A program made the translations under genes and the position numbers. The notes beneath the pieces were generated by a model. It made no database searches. It worked only from the letters and a program-made list of their open reading frames with translations, and was not told where the DNA came from. This document shows positions 1 to 10,847 of a stretch of DNA of 64,000 nucleotides, in pieces. The stretch lies in NCBI RefSeq assembly GCF_963676685.1, contig NC_092356.1:41255601-41319600 (forward strand), given 5' to 3'. Every line of letters starts with the position of its first letter. The stretch's first letter is position 1. This stretch comes from Mytilus edulis. Taxonomy: Eukaryota; Mollusca; Bivalvia; Mytilida; Mytilidae.

Positions 1-80
1 GGACACACAGGCGTGTTGATTAATTTATTGTGGAAAGAAGAGAAGCGACACACAAAATGAGATCTCGTTTAATAGTATAT

Positions 81-461
81 AAGTTACACTAGTCAGATCG
101 TTGTTTAACTTTAGGACGACACCTTTATATATAGAACTTTTTGTCTTACTACGAAAGGGTGTGGTTTATGACCAAGGATTGCAAAATTTCGGAGAATGTA
201 TCGCGTAGTCATTATTTGGATGCATCATTCGGTAGCTAAGTAGACATGTCGTTGGGAAGCACAATTGTGCTACACTGACTGTGTCTGTAAAGATTCTATG
301 CGCAAAATGGCAATAGAGTTACGTCCCTGCTAAACTGAAGTCTGTACGTTTCAGCTCTGGAGTTCCCAGTGAAGACATATTTTTTTTTTTTTTTTTTTTT
401 TGGCAAACACACATTTTTTTAAGATTTACGGTTACTCAATAAAACAAAAGTTGAAATCTGA
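81..461 (+). repeat. Dispersed partial copy of the 1.72-kb array unit
   Basis: This stretch matches the segment of the 19.7-30.3 kb tandem units running from 'ACTAGTCAG' through 'GGACGACACC', 'ACGAAAGGGTGTGG' and a poly-T run to 'GTTGAAATCTG'. It stops abruptly at about 461, where unrelated AT-rich sequence begins. The unit is therefore also dispersed, not only tandem. No coding capacity is seen. Confidence 0.85.
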
Positions 462-2010
462 TTTGTTTTATAACTATAAGTGAATCCAATTTTTTTTTTT
501 TTTATTAAAATAGTCACAAAAATCTGAATTTTAATTTATGAAAGATCATAATTTTGAGTTAGAATAAAGCCGATTTAATGTTCATTTTTATCAATTATTA
601 TTACGAATACAAATGATTATGTTTTTGTAATATTGTATACGTTGGTTTTCTCATTTAATATTTCAACATTTGAATTTTGTCGGAGTCATTTCAACATTAA
701 AGCGATTTCTGTAATGTAGTTCTATTTTTATTTCGATATTATCTTTTTTCTCCTATTGGTTCAACAAAAAAAGTACTTTAACAAAAATGCATGCTTCATC
801 GAAGGCAGATTGCGAGCTTAAATGAACGGTGACCCAATATTTTTATCTCATTTTTCTATTAAGTATAGGATAAAGTTTTTTTAGAAAAAAATTAGCGAAA
901 TCCTATATTAAAAAAAAGATTAATACGTACCCGCGATCCCCCTAAATTCATAAATGCTCTTCGTATTATCTTATCTTGAGTCTGTTGTCCTTTGTCGCCT
1001 GTTATATATGTATTCATCATTGTTGATTTCAATATTTTCATGAAATTAAATGAGACCAAGCATAAAAATATTAACTACACTATTTTTGACCGATTACACA
1101 TAGAAAAAATTGCTTACATTATCAGTTTAAATGTTTTTCGTTTTATTTGGTAAAAATCTTTGCTTTGTGAAACTATTTTAAGAGTATAATTAAATAAAAA
1201 GATGCGTGCTTTGCTTTACAATGTTTTGATTAGTTTTGGACTAATTCACAACTCGAATAGGAAGCGGTTAGAGAAGAATGTAATATCTTCAAAAGAATTC
1301 AAAATGACTTGTTACGAAATTCTTTTGTGGTAAGTTATCCATTTATGATCACTTATTACAATTTTCCTACAGACCAAACCTTGGTGTAACTACGGCAAAT
1401 GATACTGGAAAAACTCTACTTTAAATTCTTCTTAAATCGTATACGGCAATGAAATACATGAATATGTGGGGTTTACGTTAGTTCAATAGGACAACAACCA
1501 AAATATTGAATTAACAAACAAACATCTAGAAATAAACATGATTTATTTATTTTTGGCTTGCGACTATTTTCCAGCACTTTGACTAATCTTAGATGTTTTT
1601 TTCTAAGTGCCGAATTGATCGGATGAGTCATGCAATTTCCAACTAATATTTCAGATCACTTGGCCCAGAGGCACAAGTATGATTTTTCTCATCACTTAGT
1701 GTCGTCCGTAAACCTATTCTTTTCTGAAGCTACTCGATCAAATTTAACAAAACTTGCAGATGGTTATCATTATGGTTTTAAAATGTGTCCAATGATTCTG
1801 CTTGCCAACCAACAATGCTAATATTGTTAAAAATAGAACATAAGAGTGACATACACGTTTTGTGCATTATCTTGAAATTGTCATTAATTAACAAAATTGG
1901 CGATGGTGTTATATTAATAACCTTAATAGAGTTATTACCCTTTAATGACTATTTCATTCATTTTGCGTTTTTACCTAATACTTTAAATAGTATAATATAT
2001 ATATATATAT
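462..2010. other. AT-rich intergenic stretch, nothing recognised
   Basis: No exon-like open frame with splice sites, RNA gene or repeat family could be supported here. Two short open frames near 1630-2000 have no recognisable domain and AT-rich codon use, and are treated as chance. A P-loop-like string near 1400 is discussed under rejected items. Confidence 0.5.
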
Positions 2011-3219
2011 GTAGGAGTCAAATCTATGGCAAATGTGACTTTACAAATGTCAAACAACACAAATCTATGGCAGATTTTTGTTTTCTCCAAATCTATGGCA
2101 GATTTTTGTTTTCTCCAAATCTATGGTAGAGTTTTGTTTTCTCCAAATCTATGGCAGATCTTTTTCAACAATTGGAAGTTTTTAACGACCTTGACTGGCT
2201 ATACAGCCCTTGCACGGTCGGTTTTTCATAATGTCACAATTGAATAACGCCATATAACGTCACAATTGAATAACGCCATATAACATCGTCGCTGCCGCTT
2301 ACAATGGCGGAACCCAAAGATTTGAACACCATTCCAGATGAAGGTATTTCCCTTGACAACAATTTGCGGACGGCTTAAATGAAGTCATGGTGTGACCTAC
2401 TATCCGAAGGAGAGGCACGATGAAGCTCGCGATGAATAATGACACCACAAGTTTCAGTACCGGATATTTTAGAAAAGGAGTTATAATAAATTTGTTGCGG
2501 CAGGCAAAGTTTATAAGGTGAAAGATCAAATTAAATTATAATCCTTGTACCTTTGATAACTTTTTACCAGTACCAGATAACAATTTGATTTAAATTGTCA
2601 TCAAATAAAAAAAGTATACGATTAAATAAAGTTATGTGAATATTCAAACTGTTCATTTTTATTTATCTTTTTTTTTATTATATGTGTTAAAAAGGTACCA
2701 TGCCAAGATTAAAAATACCTATTTTGGAAAGTCTGTATTAAGTTATATATGAATTCATCATTTACGTGGTTGACCAGTATGGAACGTTTATTTCACAAAT
2801 GTTTATAGATTAAAAAAGACCAGATTGAAAATATTTATTTTTTACGGGGTGCATCATTTCCGAATCTTTAAGTCTGTATTAAGTTATATATGAATTCATC
2901 ATTTACGAAATGTTTTGGTTGACCATTATGGAATGTTTATTTCACAAATGTTTATAGACATGCTCCCGTTGTAGTATATTTCCACTTGCTTATACAAGTA
3001 ATTGGTCGAAAATGTACTGCATTGTTTTCCGTTTGCGAAAAATTTGCCATAGATTTGGAAACAACATAAATCCGCCATAGATTAGGAAATTATAAAACTT
3101 ACTATAGATAAGGTACGTATTATCAAATCTGCCATAGATTTGGGATAGCATGACGTCACATTTACCATAGATTAGGAAGCTGCCATAGATTTGGAACCCA
3201 CCATAGATTTGAGTCCTAC
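2011..3219. mobile_element. Non-autonomous TIR element with CAAATCTATGG iterons
   Basis: The ends are inverted repeats: GTAGGAGTCAAATCTATGG at the left and its complement with one mismatch at the right. Each is embedded in an (AT)n tract. Inside both ends the motif CAAATCTATGGCAGA recurs about every 30 bp, forward at 2026-2160 and reversed at about 3040-3210. A central block of about 165 bp is duplicated (about 2720-2960). No transposase-like ORF is visible, so the element is probably mobilised in trans. The target site cannot be read because the flank is (AT)n. A captured gene-like scrap occurs at about 2300-2520. Confidence 0.75.
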
Positions 3220-3553
3220 ATATATATATATATAAATTAATAAGAACCTGAAATCAGTTGGTTGGTGTTGCTCAGTCTTTAGTTGTTTATGTTATGTTTT
3301 GTGTACAGCTGTTTAACAATTGATTTTTTTTCTTCATTAGTTTTTAGCAATGACATTGTCAGGCTATTTTCGACTTTTGAGTTTGAATGTCGTTTTGATA
3401 TCTTTCTTGTTTATGTAAACACAACACAAGATCTACAAATAAATATCTTCCGACTCCTTATTGGGGTTTTCGGTATTCAATGAAGACAATCAACTCATCT
3501 GTTGTGCTTTTGTCTATCATTTTAAAACCATAATAGAAAAAAAACCTTTTTAA

Positions 3554-4125
3554 TCAAAAAAGATCAGCAAGATAATATTTACCATTAAGGCTAATAGCCA
3601 ATTCATCAGTCGACTCTATATCTGAGTTATCGGTCATTAATGACGATTCTTGTCCTTTTTGAGTGGATTTGCATAATTTGACTACTATAGATAGAGAGAC
3701 AATTAGTATACCAAAAATAATCAGCAAGAAAAGATACGCAAACATGATACCATGGCTGTATTTATCTGACCACCATTCTGCTTTGACTTATTGCCTTTTA
3801 ATGCGGGGTTTACCATTTTTGCCTTTTTGTTTGGCATTCTTCAAAAAAATATTATAGATGAATAATAACTTTTAAAGACACGATCTACAAATTTGTCTAA
3901 TGGCCGATATCGTCAGTCGACTCCTTTTTCAAGTTGTTTCTCTTTAATTACTATTCTTACTAATTTTTAGTGTTTTTGTAATATCATCTTGAAATCTATA
4001 ATAGATAGAAGACACTTCACATAGCAAAAATGATAAACAGGAAAAGGTCAACAAATAAGTCAACATACCGAAAGTGTCAGTCGGCTCTTTATTGTAATGA
4101 ATTTGTTTTTCTTTATTCTTTTCTT
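3554..4125 (-). pseudogene. Transmembrane-tail exon fragment plus decayed duplicates
   Basis: On the minus strand, 3554-3745 reads as a hydrophobic segment of about 20 residues (leucine/isoleucine-rich, after an initial Met-Phe) followed by a charged tail with Lys-Ser-Thr-Gln-Lys. This resembles a membrane-anchor exon. Related but decayed sequence recurs at about 3900-4080 and again at about 4075-4125, marked by the shared 'TCAGTCGACTC'-like string. No partner exons were found on this strand. It could be a relic of a receptor gene or of duplicated exons. Function is not assignable. Confidence 0.35.
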
Positions 4126-4143
4126 TATTTTCTTTTTCTTTAA

Positions 4144-4561
4144 AACAATCCAGATTACGACGAAGAGACTTATATAAATGAGAGAATTCTGAACGTTTGC
4201 TGTCATAATGAAATAATTATAAAGTCTGAGGCAAGATATAAAGAACACGTCAAAGCAAGAAAATTAGGAAAAGGCTATCCACAGAACAACAATTTGACTT
4301 ATGATAATTCCCTACATATGAAACTAGTCAGACCACCATCCGCAGACTCATATGTTGAAATGTCTAAACTAGATTATGAATACTTTGATTTGTGCGAAGT
4401 TGTCGAGGTCGATATGACAGAGGAAGATACTGTACTAGTAGAAGTATGGGACCTACCAGGAGATGAAGAAAGCTGTTTTGCATATCTTTCCCTGTTTGGA
4501 AAGAATGCTGTTTATATAGTGACAGTCAATGTTACAGGAAATATGAATGAAAATATTGATA
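4144..4561 (+). CDS. ROC-COR-HEPN-Ig gene, exon a: ROC GTPase domain (G3 region)
   Basis: This is the first supported exon of a gene running to 10847. The frame is open from just after a TAA at 4141. The diagnostic part is the G3/Walker-B segment: WDLPGDEE (Asp codon at 4450, Gly at 4459), then a hydrophobic strand AVYIVTVNVT. This matches ROC (Ras-of-complex) domains, where WDFAGQE-type sequence is usual. The donor is GTAAGT at 4562, phase 1. The 5' boundary is uncertain: the stretch before the methionine codon at 4318 shows no homology I recognise, and the G1/P-loop (GxxxxGKS/T) expected 40-60 residues upstream is not in this exon. ROC domains bind GTP; without G1 the domain would be inactive, or the exon lies elsewhere. 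Confidence 0.65.
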
Positions 4562-4828
4562 GTAAGTTATGTGCTGAATCATTGAAGGAAACTATTTGAT
4601 TTATTACAATCTAATTCAATTTCCTTCTTACATAAAATCAACTGTTTAAGATTAATAGTATAATGTCTTCTAATCAGATGATCAATGCAAAACAAAACAA
4701 ATTCGGATAATCAAATTAATTTTAACCAACAGTATTCGCCTTAATACGATTGTTTGTGTAATCTAAAACAGTCATTCTATATGAGTTTTATTAAAAGCTT
4801 TGTTATAGATGTTGGTTATTTATTGCAG

Positions 4829-4938
4829 GTGGTTTGACATTTTGGCCAGAGATTATACGATGCTTGAATAAAACTCATTCTCAGGAAGATGATGATTTAT
4901 CAGTGTTCATTGTGGGTACTTACAAAGACAAATTTGAG
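4829..4938 (+). CDS. ROC-COR-HEPN-Ig gene, exon b: ROC G4 motif
   Basis: This short exon has acceptor TTTATTGCAG and donor GTATGA at 4939. Phase 1 in and phase 0 out join exons a and c in frame. It encodes a segment ending VGTYKDKFE, equivalent to the ROC G4 guanine-specificity motif (usual form T/N-x-K-D). The phase match on both sides and the correct G3-to-G4 order support it as a true exon, although it is only about 36 codons. Confidence 0.7.
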
Positions 4939-5397
4939 GTATGATATTACAGATTTATATTCATCTTTTTTATGATGAGGTAGAATAATCTCTTACATGC
5001 GCAGAACTCATCATAGAATATTTCTATTTTCTTTTCCGATTATGATCGCAACATTATTTGAAAAGTGAATAAATGATATAAAATGTCGTTTTACAGTGTT
5101 ATGATATTTCAAAGGTCAATATTACCCTTAATCTGCTAAAAAATAATAATAAATACACATAAACTAATATTAACTTTACTTAAACAATGCATGATGTGAA
5201 GATAATTCGCACTGCATTCACATAAATTCTTCGAGATTGTCATTAGGACTCTAGATTCAATTTCATTTGAAAAAACATAGAATTCTAATCCCTAGTTGTC
5301 TCTTCTTCGTCCTTCAAACCCTAGTTGAATAGAGACAATTTTTACTGTGTTACTACTACTTTTTTTAGTAATGTCATACATTCGAATCATATTGTAG

Positions 5398-6184
5398 GGA
5401 AATGATGATAAATGTTTGCAACAGCTCAAGTGTCAAATACATGATTGCATTGACAACAGACATCACATCAAAGGTTATTTTGTCGTATCCAATGTTCAAG
5501 AATTAGATGACTTGAACCCTTTGCGTAGTGAAATTGTCATGGTCTCAAAGAAACAAGCATATTGGAATTTAGAAAGGCCTTTAAGATGGATTCATCTTGA
5601 AAAGAATTTACACAAACAGATGAAGTTAAACGTTCCTGTTATGTCTATAGAAGATATGAAAGATTGCGTGAAGAAAATGTATGTCCCTTTGAATGATGAT
5701 CATGAACTAGAACAGTTTCTCTCTTATCATCATGACAATGGTACTGTAGTTTACTCAATGTGCAATTCCGACTATGTTATTCTGGATCCCCAGTGGTTGG
5801 CAAATGCAATGATGTTGATTATAAGCTCTGCAAAGTCAAACACAGACAATAGACAGACAAAAGAATGGAGAAATCTGCGAGAGTATGGAAAGCTTTCACA
5901 AGAACTGATTGATGAAATTTTCAGCAGACAAACTCCGGACATTGTGAAATACAAAAACCTTATTTTGAATTTAATGATAAAATGTAACATAATAGTTCGG
6001 CCAAATGTTACGCTTCATACAGAAAACCTAGACAAATTCGAATATGGTGTTCCATGCATGATTAATCATCTTCCAATTGGTGAGATTGGAGACAAATTTA
6101 CTACCCAATTTACTAAGTCGTCTTGCCTTTGTTTAGATTTTCTGTTCCTCCCTCCGACTTTCATGGCACATTTACTTGTTACAT
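5398..6184 (+). CDS. ROC-COR-HEPN-Ig gene, exon c: ROC end and COR domain
   Basis: The acceptor is ATTGTAG at 5397. The exon encodes the end of ROC, then the ROC-COR junction signature (Arg-Pro-Leu-Arg-Trp-Ile-His-Leu-Glu at about codons 60-70). The COR core follows, with the block YVILDPQWLANAM, and then FLPPTFMAHLL near the end. In Roco proteins such as LRRK2 and MASL1/MFHAS1, COR couples to ROC and mediates dimerisation. The 3' boundary is inferred: a donor at 6185 (GTGTAG) gives phase 1 and joins the next exon in frame. The frame stays open to a stop at 6273, so readthrough or another donor (for example GTAAAC at 6244) is possible. No leucine-rich repeats, kinase or death domain were seen nearby. 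Confidence 0.75.
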
Positions 6185-6791
6185 GTGTAGCAGGAACAAT
6201 TCTGCCTAAGATTCGGGGATGCGGACCACAGCTAATTCTAGTTTGTAAACTGATGTGTGCGGAAAACGACTGATGCCAAAAGTGATGCGCTATAATATAT
6301 CTAAGTAAATGAAAACCAAAAACTGAAAACAATATATAATTTAATCAACAAAGTACAACTTTTATATAGAGCCAATACTAAGGAGGCATGTAGCAAATGC
6401 ACTAACCTAATGGATACTTGGTTGGAAAGCCTGGCTTTCCTTGGTTGGACTGAATGTCAGTCCTCAGAGGATTCAAATTAAGAATCTAAAACTAGTTATA
6501 TAAAATATATAAGTCTTTCGCAGAAGGTAATCAAAGGTTTTGCACCGATGCAAATATTAAACTTTACAATATAAATAAATATCTTTAACCAATGAATTAA
6601 AATAGCAAAAGCTATGTAATTTAACAAATATATCCTTAATAAGCTTCATGTAAATTAATTAACAATGAAATACATCAAATATGAAATTTAGAGTTTTACC
6701 AAAGGGAGCTAAAAATTAACTAATAACTCTGTCTGCTACACATGTACACATTTATTTAATCCTGTGAAAGAAAAAAAGAAGAATAAAACAG

Positions 6792-7168
6792 ACGAGAGAC
6801 ATTTACTATTCTATCAAAATGGTGCTGTCTTTGAAATCGACGATACGAAATGCGAAAAACTGATGATTTGCAGGTATAGGAACGTCATCCAATTTCAAGT
6901 ATGGAAATGGGGAGATGGTAGGACACGTGCATACCGTTCTATCAAGACGAAGCTGTTGCAAATAGTCGACCGACTGATTGAAGAAAGATCATCAATGCAC
7001 ATTCAGTATAGCATTAAAGTAAAATGCCAGTACACAGACTACGATTGCCTAGATGGAATGGTGGATTTTAAGATCATACAACCAAATGGCAAATACTATT
7101 GCGATGAACATGCAAATTCACACAGCTCAGACGAAGTTCATGTTGACTGGTGTGGTGAATCAGATGAG
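6792..7168 (+). CDS. ROC-COR-HEPN-Ig gene, exon d: COR C-terminal half
   Basis: The exon continues the COR C-terminal subdomain: ERHLLFYQNGAVFEID, then a strand with VIQFQVWKWGDGR, a pattern I know from bivalve and vertebrate COR-B regions. The donor GTATGA at 7169 is phase 0. The acceptor is uncertain. The AG at 6790-6791 fits phase 1, but its pyrimidine tract is poor; an AG at 6770 would create a stop when joined to the phase-1 donors considered. A histidine/serine-rich tail near 7110-7140 precedes the donor. Confidence 0.65.
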
Positions 7169-7734
7169 GTATGATTGATAATTGTATGCATTGTATTTAT
7201 TGTACAAATTGCAAAGCAAAATATTTATATCACAACTAAGATATTAATAACTTTTGTCCACTGGGTTTTTAAACATTTGTAAGGAAACACAAGGAAAAAC
7301 ACAACGTTATTACATAAGAACTGCCTGTATATATCCGTTTAAAGAGTTTGACGCTAGCGACCAGAAACTTATTGGTTGTTATTGCGTGAACTAAGTTGAA
7401 TTTCTAAACGTCCTTTTCAGCACCCTATTTTGATTTGTAAATGCAAATGTCTTATTCAGTATATGGAAAATAATGAGATCTTTCTACTCTAAATTTGTAA
7501 AAATGACCAATTAAACAAAACGATATGCAGATAAAACCCATATGTTAAAAAGACTTGCCTTGTGTATGATAGTGATTATTTTCTTTGATTTTCTTCTTGA
7601 TTTTTTTCTTCCATTGCCGTTAATAGAAGATGTTTTGTAGCTAATGTTGAAATGTTCGATAATTGTCTCGGCTGGAGATGATATAGAACTTGACAACAGT
7701 ATATAAATACAAACAATGTATTATTTATGTAGGT

Positions 7735-8015
7735 TCCTGTCCCAAGTCAAGAGCCTGTAATTCAGTGGTTGTCGTTTGTTTATGTGTTACATATTTGTTT
7801 TTCGTTCATTTTTTTACATAAATTAGGCCGTTAGTTTTCTCGTTTGAATTGTTTTACATTGTCTTATCGAGGCCTATTATAGCTGACTATGCGGTATGGG
7901 CTTTGCTCATTGTTGAAGGCCGTATGGTGACCTATAGTTGTTAATGTCTGTGTCATTTTGGTCTTTTGTGGATAGTTGTTTCATTGGCAATCATTACACA
8001 TCTTCTTTTTTATAA
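7735..8015 (-). repeat. Dispersed bivalve repeat (GATTGCCAATGAGAC family), long copy
   Basis: This intronic copy lies inside the ROC-COR-HEPN-Ig gene. It runs from 'CCCAAGTCAAGAGCC' through 'TTCTCGTTTGAATTG' and 'GACTATGCGGTATGGGC' to 'CATTGGCAATCAT'. The same family occurs at 8806, 20157, 31870, 33090 and 47690, in both orientations. It is very abundant in mussel genomes from what I remember. No coding capacity. Confidence 0.85.
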
Positions 8016-8148
8016 TGGATGTCCTTTTTGGTGTTGTTTGATTTCGATAAAAGATTAAAAAAAAAAATTTTAAATATTACTTTTCAATAACTTGAAGTCT
8101 TGATATGTGCAAAATGAAAACAAATGTAAACTACATATCATATTTCAG

Positions 8149-8623
8149 GACGAATGCACAAATGATCAAATTAATGCTGCAAGAATGGCTATTATGATAC
8201 TTGATATACTAGGAGACATACTTTACGATTTGCTTGTATTAGATAAACCCTCGCTAGTAAAGAAACGTAGTGAATGTGATATAACTTGGCTGTATTATCA
8301 ATTGCGGAATCAAAATCAACATATACCGAGCCGTGGTATTTGGGGAGGTGAAATGAAGGACATACAAAACAGTGCTGAGAAAATTGGAGATGACATAGAA
8401 AGAATTAGACTCATTAGGAACGGTATGCAGCATTTGTCATCGTTTATTTTAGATGATAAGGAATATTTCGAAAAACTAAAGATCATACAGAAAGTTGTAC
8501 GACGGATGGAAAATCATAATAAGAAGCTTAAGGGAACACCATATACAGATCGAGTGAAAGAAGTTGCAAAACGCAAGCTTAACATGGTTGATTGGGAGAC
8601 CTACAAAGACAGTATCGAAATCG
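8149..8623 (+). CDS. ROC-COR-HEPN-Ig gene, exon e: DZIP3-like HEPN domain
   Basis: The acceptor TATTTCAG and donor GTAAGA (8624) are clean, phase 0 in and phase 1 out. The 158-codon exon is an all-helical domain with 'NAARMAIMILDILGD' near its start and 'IERIRLIRNGMQHLS' around codons 86-100. This is the pattern of the DZIP3/hRUL138-like HEPN family common in bivalves. The R-x4-H motif (Arg codon at 8416, His at 8431) is the RNase signature of active HEPN proteins and is intact. Fusion to a GTPase-like ROC-COR module suggests a sensor-effector arrangement, with HEPN as a possible RNA-cleaving or dimerising effector. That role is inferred; some DZIP3-type HEPNs may be purely structural. Confidence 0.8.
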
Positions 8624-8805
8624 GTAAGAATATTTCTTGGTTTTAAGTTGTTCTAAAAGTCGCTATCATGATTAAGCTAAAATGAGCTGCTCTGTATCTA
8701 GTTTTGAGGAAGCAGAGTATTTCTTATCTTGGCTGATGCTACAGAAAACACAACTATCGAAAAAAAATGTTAAGCTCATCTTAACACATGGATCTTGTGG
8801 ACTTT

Positions 8806-8942
8806 TATAGCTGACTATGCGGTATGGGCTCTGCTCATTGTTGAAGACCGTACTGTGACCTATAGTTGTTAATGTCTATGTCATTTTGGTCTCTTGTGAA
8901 TAGTTGTCTCATTGGCAATCATACCATATCTTCTTTTTTATA
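8806..8942 (-). repeat. GATTGCCAATGAGAC-family repeat, short copy
   Basis: This is a second, shorter intronic copy covering 'GACTATGCGGTATGGGC' to 'CATTGGCAATCATACC', in the same orientation as the copy at 7735. It ends at a T-rich run. Confidence 0.85.
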
Positions 8943-9244
8943 TTTTTGTTATCCCTCTATGTGCGTTGTCTGTGTCGTTGTCCGTTTACATTTACAAAAT
9001 ATATTCTATTTTGAAACCACTTTGTCATATTGAGCCAATCTTGGTCATAATCATCATTGAGGTATAAAGTTGAAAACAAATGTTTGATGACCCAACTGCC
9101 AACAAACATGGCTGACATGACTGAAAATGCCACACAGGGATCAAATAAAGTATTGTCTATTATCTTGAAAACCCCAGTAGACAAAGAAAAGACTGATTAG
9201 AAATGTTCAGAATGTTGAGATCACATTCTGTTCATCTACATCCA

Positions 9245-9394
9245 GGCGTGGATCCAGGGGGGGGGGGGGGGGTCCGGGGGTAGGAACCCCCCCTTTTTTT
9301 TTGGACGATCAATGCATTTGAATGGGGACTTGTAGTTGGAAACCCCCCTTTGTCCTGGGTTAGGAGCCCCCTTTTAAAAATGGCTGGATCCGCC
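9245..9394. mobile_element. Small MITE with GGATCC-containing inverted ends
   Basis: The left end GGCGTGGATCCAGG and right end GGCTGGATCCGCC are inverted. The interior carries G-runs and C-runs and 'CATTTGAATGGGGAC'. A diverged copy lies at 55706-55856 in an FHAD1 intron. I recognise the family as common in mussels. It sits in the intron before the Ig exon. Confidence 0.75.
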
Positions 9395-10223
9395 TCTGAC
9401 ATCAAATCAGTCAGACGACTTCTTAAAGGAGTGTATGCCCTTATATAAAGAATTTGACTTTTTTCTAGTTATCATAAAAACTATAAAAGATTGGCGAAAG
9501 ATAACAGAGGGACTTATTTTGAAAATAATAGATGAATAGAAAATTCAAATAGCCTTTCATCTTGAAACTAATTTTATCGATAAAAAAAAACTTGAAACAA
9601 AAATCAACAAGACAAGATCTGCAAACAGGTCTTCATTTTTGAAAATGTTGGTGTTTTTTGGGGGGGTATATTAGTTGTACACTCTTTTGTGTTTTTGCTG
9701 AATAATAAGATCATAGAGAAAAACTACGTAATCAGAAAAACATAATCAGCAATACAAAATGAACAAAAAAAAAAAGATTTTAGTCATGAGTTTTGTTCTA
9801 ATCTACACTACTGGAGAGTGACCATGGACGAAGAAGGACATAGGATCATAGATGATACCCATATAACTTTTTTCTATTTTATAAAACGGAGTTTGTTTCT
9901 CGTGCTGTGTTGAGGCCTTAGAAAGTTTATCTGTGCTTTATATGTATGCTCTTCTGTATTTTTAAAGTTATGGTGTATTTATTCTTGAGATAATTTCTCT
10001 AATGTGTGCCACATCAATCTCTCAATTTAAGGTCAGTTTGTATACAAAAATTTTAATAAGACGCGCACCAGCTATTCGTGTTGCTCAATTTTATCCACGT
10101 TGAATTTTAAACTTGAACTTGGAAGCGGGATCAATATAACTGTGTATACATCAGTCCGTACTGCACTGGATACTGGAATTTTGGATACACAGAGGCAGGT
10201 ACTTAACATTTTAGAAACGTAAA

Positions 10224-10252
10224 TAAGAAGATGTGGTGTGATTGCCAATGAG
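10224..10252 (+). repeat. Fragment of the GATTGCCAATGAGAC-family repeat
   Basis: Only the terminal 'AAGAAGATGTGG..GATTGCCAATGAGAC' portion is present, in the intron upstream of the Ig exon. Confidence 0.7.
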
Positions 10253-10527
10253 ACAATTATTTGAATGTAAGACATGACGCTGAAAAGTTTTAGAGCAAAA
10301 ACTTTTTTCACTTGATGCAAAAAGGTATGTGTAAAAAAAAAAAAAAACTTATACAAAAACATAATAATTTGTACAATATTGCACATTGTGCACAACATAT
10401 ACATGGAATATTGTGTTTCGTTTTCTTGTGTATGCACCTTACTGAATTTTATTGAATAAATTCGCCGAAAGGTAGATTGCTCATATACACAACTTTCATT
10501 CTAATAATTTCTTGTATTCAATTACAG

Positions 10528-10847
10528 AAATCCCAAGGCTTACACTTAAGCCTTCTTTTGATGTCAAGATAGGTGAAGGATGTACACTAGACTGTGAAGT
10601 GATTGTAGCATTACCTAAAGGTGCAAGTATCTACTGGGTAAGGATGATGGGTGGTCAGGAGACTCGTGTCATTGTAGATGCGATGAAATACAAAGGTTCT
10701 GAAGAAGGATATCCATCTCTCATAATATTTAACTCTTCAAAGGATGACGAAGGATACTATTCTTGTAGAATTGAATATCCTGTTAATTGTGCAGAAAGCG
10801 GTGACGAAGAATTGAAATGGCCAAAAACGTTTTTGCATGTCCATTGA
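10528..10847 (+). CDS. ROC-COR-HEPN-Ig gene, exon f: Ig domain and stop
   Basis: The acceptor TTCAATTACAG joins exon e in phase 1, the usual phase for Ig-domain exons. The exon shows the Ig core: Cys codon at 10593 (TLDCEV), Trp at 10635 (IYWVRM), then DDEGYYSCRIEY with the second Cys at 10764, a typical I-set/V-set layout. No signal peptide or membrane segment is seen in the assembled protein, so the Ig fold is probably cytosolic and used for binding. A TGA at 10845 ends the frame. A consensus donor (GTAAGT at 10850) follows directly, so the stop may be a late change in an exon that once continued, or a true C terminus with a 3'UTR intron. Confidence 0.75.

Noticed and set aside
1378-1432. 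A DTGKTLL string in a plus-strand frame behind an acceptor-like TTTTCCTACAG, reminiscent of a Walker A loop
   Set aside because: It lacks the Gly at the required spacing, meets a TAA right after Leu-Leu and has no donor, so it cannot serve as the missing ROC P-loop exon.
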